Both the position numbers and the translations under genes were made by a program. The notes below the pieces were generated by a model that worked only from the letters and a program-made list of their open reading frames with translations, searched no databases and was not told where the DNA came from. A stretch of 5,646 nt of DNA from Acidobacteria bacterium UBA6911. Lineage in GTDB: Bacteria; Acidobacteriota; UBA6911. The stretch lies in assembly GCA_002451015.1 (NCBI GenBank), contig DKBB01000192.1, positions 4,122 to 9,767 on the forward strand, given 5' to 3'. Shown one piece after another: positions 3,822-5,646 of this stretch. The stretch's first letter is position 1. Every line of letters begins with the position of its first letter.

Positions 3822-5546
3822 ATGATTGAAACAGAAATTGCTGATTTTTCAAAAGCTAGCGGATCGAAAATAATCAGTGCGGAACAGGCTGCGGCTCTTA
3901 TAAAGGATGGCGCAACCGTCTGTGCGCCCATAATAGGATTGGCCGGTTGGTCTGAGGAGATCGCACGGGCCATAGCCGAACGATATAAGCAAACGGGTCA
4001 TCCAAAGGGACTTACACTGGTCTGTGGATCTGCTATGGGCAATCATAAGGATAAAGGGCCTCATGTGATCGGTCTCGAAGGCCTGGTCACGCGTTTCATT
4101 GGAGCCCATACCCACGGATCTCCCAACATCGGCGCCCTGATTCAAAATAATAAAATACACGCTTATTGCTTCCCGCAGGGGATCGTTGTCCAGCTTTACA
4201 GGGAAATCGCTGCAAAACGTGCAGGGATGCTCAGTAAAGTAGGACTGGGAACATTTGTGGACCCCCGCATCGAAGGGGGCAAGATGAACGGTTTGACCCG
4301 TCAGGCGCCTGACCTTAATGAAGTTGTGACCTTCAACGGGGAAGAGTACCTTTGGTACAAGACGTTTCCGATCCACGTCGGCTTAATCCGGGGAACAACG
4401 GCGGACGCAAAGGGCAACATTTCCATGGAAAGAGAGGGTGCATCGCTTGAAGCCCTGCAGGTAGCTCAGGCGGCAAAAAACTCCGGGGGCATTGTCATAG
4501 CGCAAGTCGAATATCTGGCAAAGGCCGGTACGCTTCATGCCAAATCAGTCCAAGTGCCGGGCGTCCTTGTCGATTATATTGTCGTTTCCAAGAATCCCCA
4601 AGAATGGCACATGCAGAGCGAAGGCATCTATTATCAGCCGGCGTTTAGTGGAGATGTTACGATGCCTCTCGAAGCACTGCCTCCCCTTCCATTCGATGAA
4701 AGATTGTTCATCCTGCGTCGCGCTGCTTTGGAGCTTGCCCCCGACTCAGTGGTTAATTTAGGTATCGGTATTCCCGACAGGTTGGCAACCGTAGCGGCCC
4801 ATGAAGGAGTGGCTGACATGATGACGCTCACGACCGAGGTGGGCGGCGTGGGCGGCGTACCTGCAGGTTGGCCCAATTTCGGGATGAGTTACAACGCGGA
4901 GGCTTTTATCAATCATCCGTCCATGTTCGATTGGTATGATGGCGGCGGTATCGATGAAGCTTTCCTGGGAATGGGAGAGGTCGATAAGTTCGGCAACGTG
5001 AACGTGAGTAAGTTCAATAACAGGCCGATCGGGTGCGGTGGATTTATCAATATTACGACTGCTTCGAAAAAAGTTGTTTTTTGCGGTACTTTCACAACCG
5101 GAGGTATTAAAGCAACCGCAACGGAGGGGAAAGTAAAGATCCTCCAGGAGGGCAACCGAAAGAAGTTTATGGACCGGGTCGAACAAATAACCTTCAGCGG
5201 CAGGTATGCCGCCAAATCCAACAAACCCATCCTTTACGTCACCGAACGGGCAGTCTTCAGACTCAGCGCTGGAGAGGTTGCCCTGGTCGAAATAGCTCCG
5301 GGTATTGACCTGGAAAAAGACATCCTGGCGCAAATGGATTTTAAACCCTCCATTTCTCCCGATCTCAAAACGATGCCGGAAGAGATTTTTTATCCCACTT
5401 GGGGTATGCTGAAACAACATATCGGCAGAAGAAAAGAGATGCCGATCGCAGACCGGGTTTCTCACTCAAAACAGATTCGGAAAGATCGATATTGCCTGGA
5501 ACCGGATGAGATAAATTCCCAAAGCCCTGAAATGGTTTCCGCCTGA
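3822..5546 (+). CDS. Class I acyl-CoA:carboxylate CoA-transferase, fused alpha-beta type (YdiF/propionate CoA-transferase family)
   Basis: 574 residues. It moves CoA between acyl-CoAs and free short-chain acids (acetate, propionate and similar) through a glutamyl-CoA thioester. The N-terminal half is the alpha-like domain, starting SKIISAEQAAALIKDGATV (about 16-34) and including GLIRGTTADAKGNIS (187-201). The beta-like half starts near 291 (FDERLFILRRAALEL), with NLGIGIPDRLA (312-322), the catalytic Glu339 in TTEVGGVGGVPAGW, and the GCGGF oxyanion-type motif at 404-408. Both halves are intact with no frameshift. The protein is longer than the roughly 520-540 residues usual for YdiF/Pct, owing to a short N-terminal lead and a polar C-terminal tail after about residue 530. 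Cytoplasmic; likely in fermentation, acid activation or beta-oxidation. Substrate specificity cannot be read from the sequence. It stands alone in the window, with hairpins and a possible operator upstream and a palindromic element ten bases after the stop. Confidence 0.92.
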   Translation: MIETEIADFSKASGSKIISAEQAAALIKDGATVCAPIIGLAGWSEEIARAIAERYKQTGHPKGLTLVCGSAMGNHKDKGPHVIGLEGLVTRFIGAHTHGSPNIGALIQNNKIHAYCFPQGIVVQLYREIAAKRAGMLSKVGLGTFVDPRIEGGKMNGLTRQAPDLNEVVTFNGEEYLWYKTFPIHVGLIRGTTADAKGNISMEREGASLEALQVAQAAKNSGGIVIAQVEYLAKAGTLHAKSVQVPGVLVDYIVVSKNPQEWHMQSEGIYYQPAFSGDVTMPLEALPPLPFDERLFILRRAALELAPDSVVNLGIGIPDRLATVAAHEGVADMMTLTTEVGGVGGVPAGWPNFGMSYNAEAFINHPSMFDWYDGGGIDEAFLGMGEVDKFGNVNVSKFNNRPIGCGGFINITTASKKVVFCGTFTTGGIKATATEGKVKILQEGNRKKFMDRVEQITFSGRYAAKSNKPILYVTERAVFRLSAGEVALVEIAPGIDLEKDILAQMDFKPSISPDLKTMPEEIFYPTWGMLKQHIGRRKEMPIADRVSHSKQIRKDRYCLEPDEINSQSPEMVSA

Positions 5547-5556
5547 ACACTATAAT

Positions 5557-5646
5557 TGGTGACAGGCTAGAATTTCACTAATTTCTCCTGATATCTTCTT
5601 AGTCCTTGGTTGTTCAGGAAATTAGTGAAATTCTAGCCTGTCACCA
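5557..5646. repeat. 29-bp perfect inverted repeat, probable MITE-like element or mobile-element end
   Basis: The left arm (5557-5585) starts TGGTGACAGGCTAGAATTTC. The right arm (5618-5646) is its exact reverse complement and ends on the last base of the window. The 32-base centre adds four more pairs (CTGA 5588-5591 with TCAG 5614-5617) after a two-base bulge. The arms are not GC-rich and no T tract is seen, so this is atypical for a simple terminator, though it could stop transcription coming from the CoA-transferase gene. Long perfect arms suggest a recent miniature transposable element, or the end of a repeat at which an assembly stopped. No transposase is present. Confidence 0.65.

Noticed and set aside
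3569..3973. Minus-strand 134-residue frame across the CoA-transferase leader
   Set aside because: Runs antisense into the conserved start of the CoA-transferase and has no domain or ribosome binding site that I can see.
4758..5465. Minus-strand 235-residue open frame
   Set aside because: Fully antisense to the conserved beta-like half of the CoA-transferase; a shadow frame.

Overview
The window carries five well-supported genes in two opposed blocks. Four lie on the minus strand. Read in their own direction they are two tandem STAS anti-sigma factor antagonists (3065 down to 2262), then an ECF-type sigma factor (1634 to 1062) followed by a membrane-anchored anti-sigma-like protein (994 to 50). 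One large gene on the plus strand (3822-5546) encodes a fused class I CoA-transferase of the acetate/propionate (YdiF/Pct) type, with its catalytic glutamate visible.

The sigma factor (typical phrases FYGVAR and LGIPLNALRIRACRIR), its partner with a YLLGDL...LIEDYLEG N-terminus, and the small single-domain STAS proteins with a DSCG(L/I)GELV core resemble families I associate with Acidobacteriota and similar soil or sediment bacteria. Base composition is about balanced by eye. No rRNA or marker gene is present, so the taxonomic guess is tentative.

Layout: 1-49 is the tail downstream of the anti-sigma gene. 50-1634 is the sigma/anti-sigma pair. 1635-2261 is non-coding, with a stack of small hairpins upstream of the sigma gene, an A10 tract, and a long stem followed by T6 on the minus strand that would terminate the STAS transcript. 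2262-3065 holds the STAS pair; both start codons have near-perfect Shine-Dalgarno sequences. 3066-3821 is a 756-base divergent intergenic region. It contains a weak 24-codon ORF, a TATAAT box, a perfect 13-base TetR-like dyad and four consecutive hairpins leading into the CoA-transferase gene. 5547-5646 is occupied by a 29-bp perfect inverted repeat ending exactly at the last base, probably a small mobile or repeated element.

Functionally, the minus-strand genes are signalling: an ECF sigma factor that its membrane partner could hold inactive, plus STAS proteins that would normally act with a serine kinase anti-sigma factor absent here. The CoA-transferase is metabolic (short-chain acyl-CoA/acid exchange) and has no visible link to the regulators apart from the shared intergenic region. 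I do not see a clearly new multi-gene system. The most interesting unexplained structures are the two hairpin-rich leaders and the terminal palindrome.
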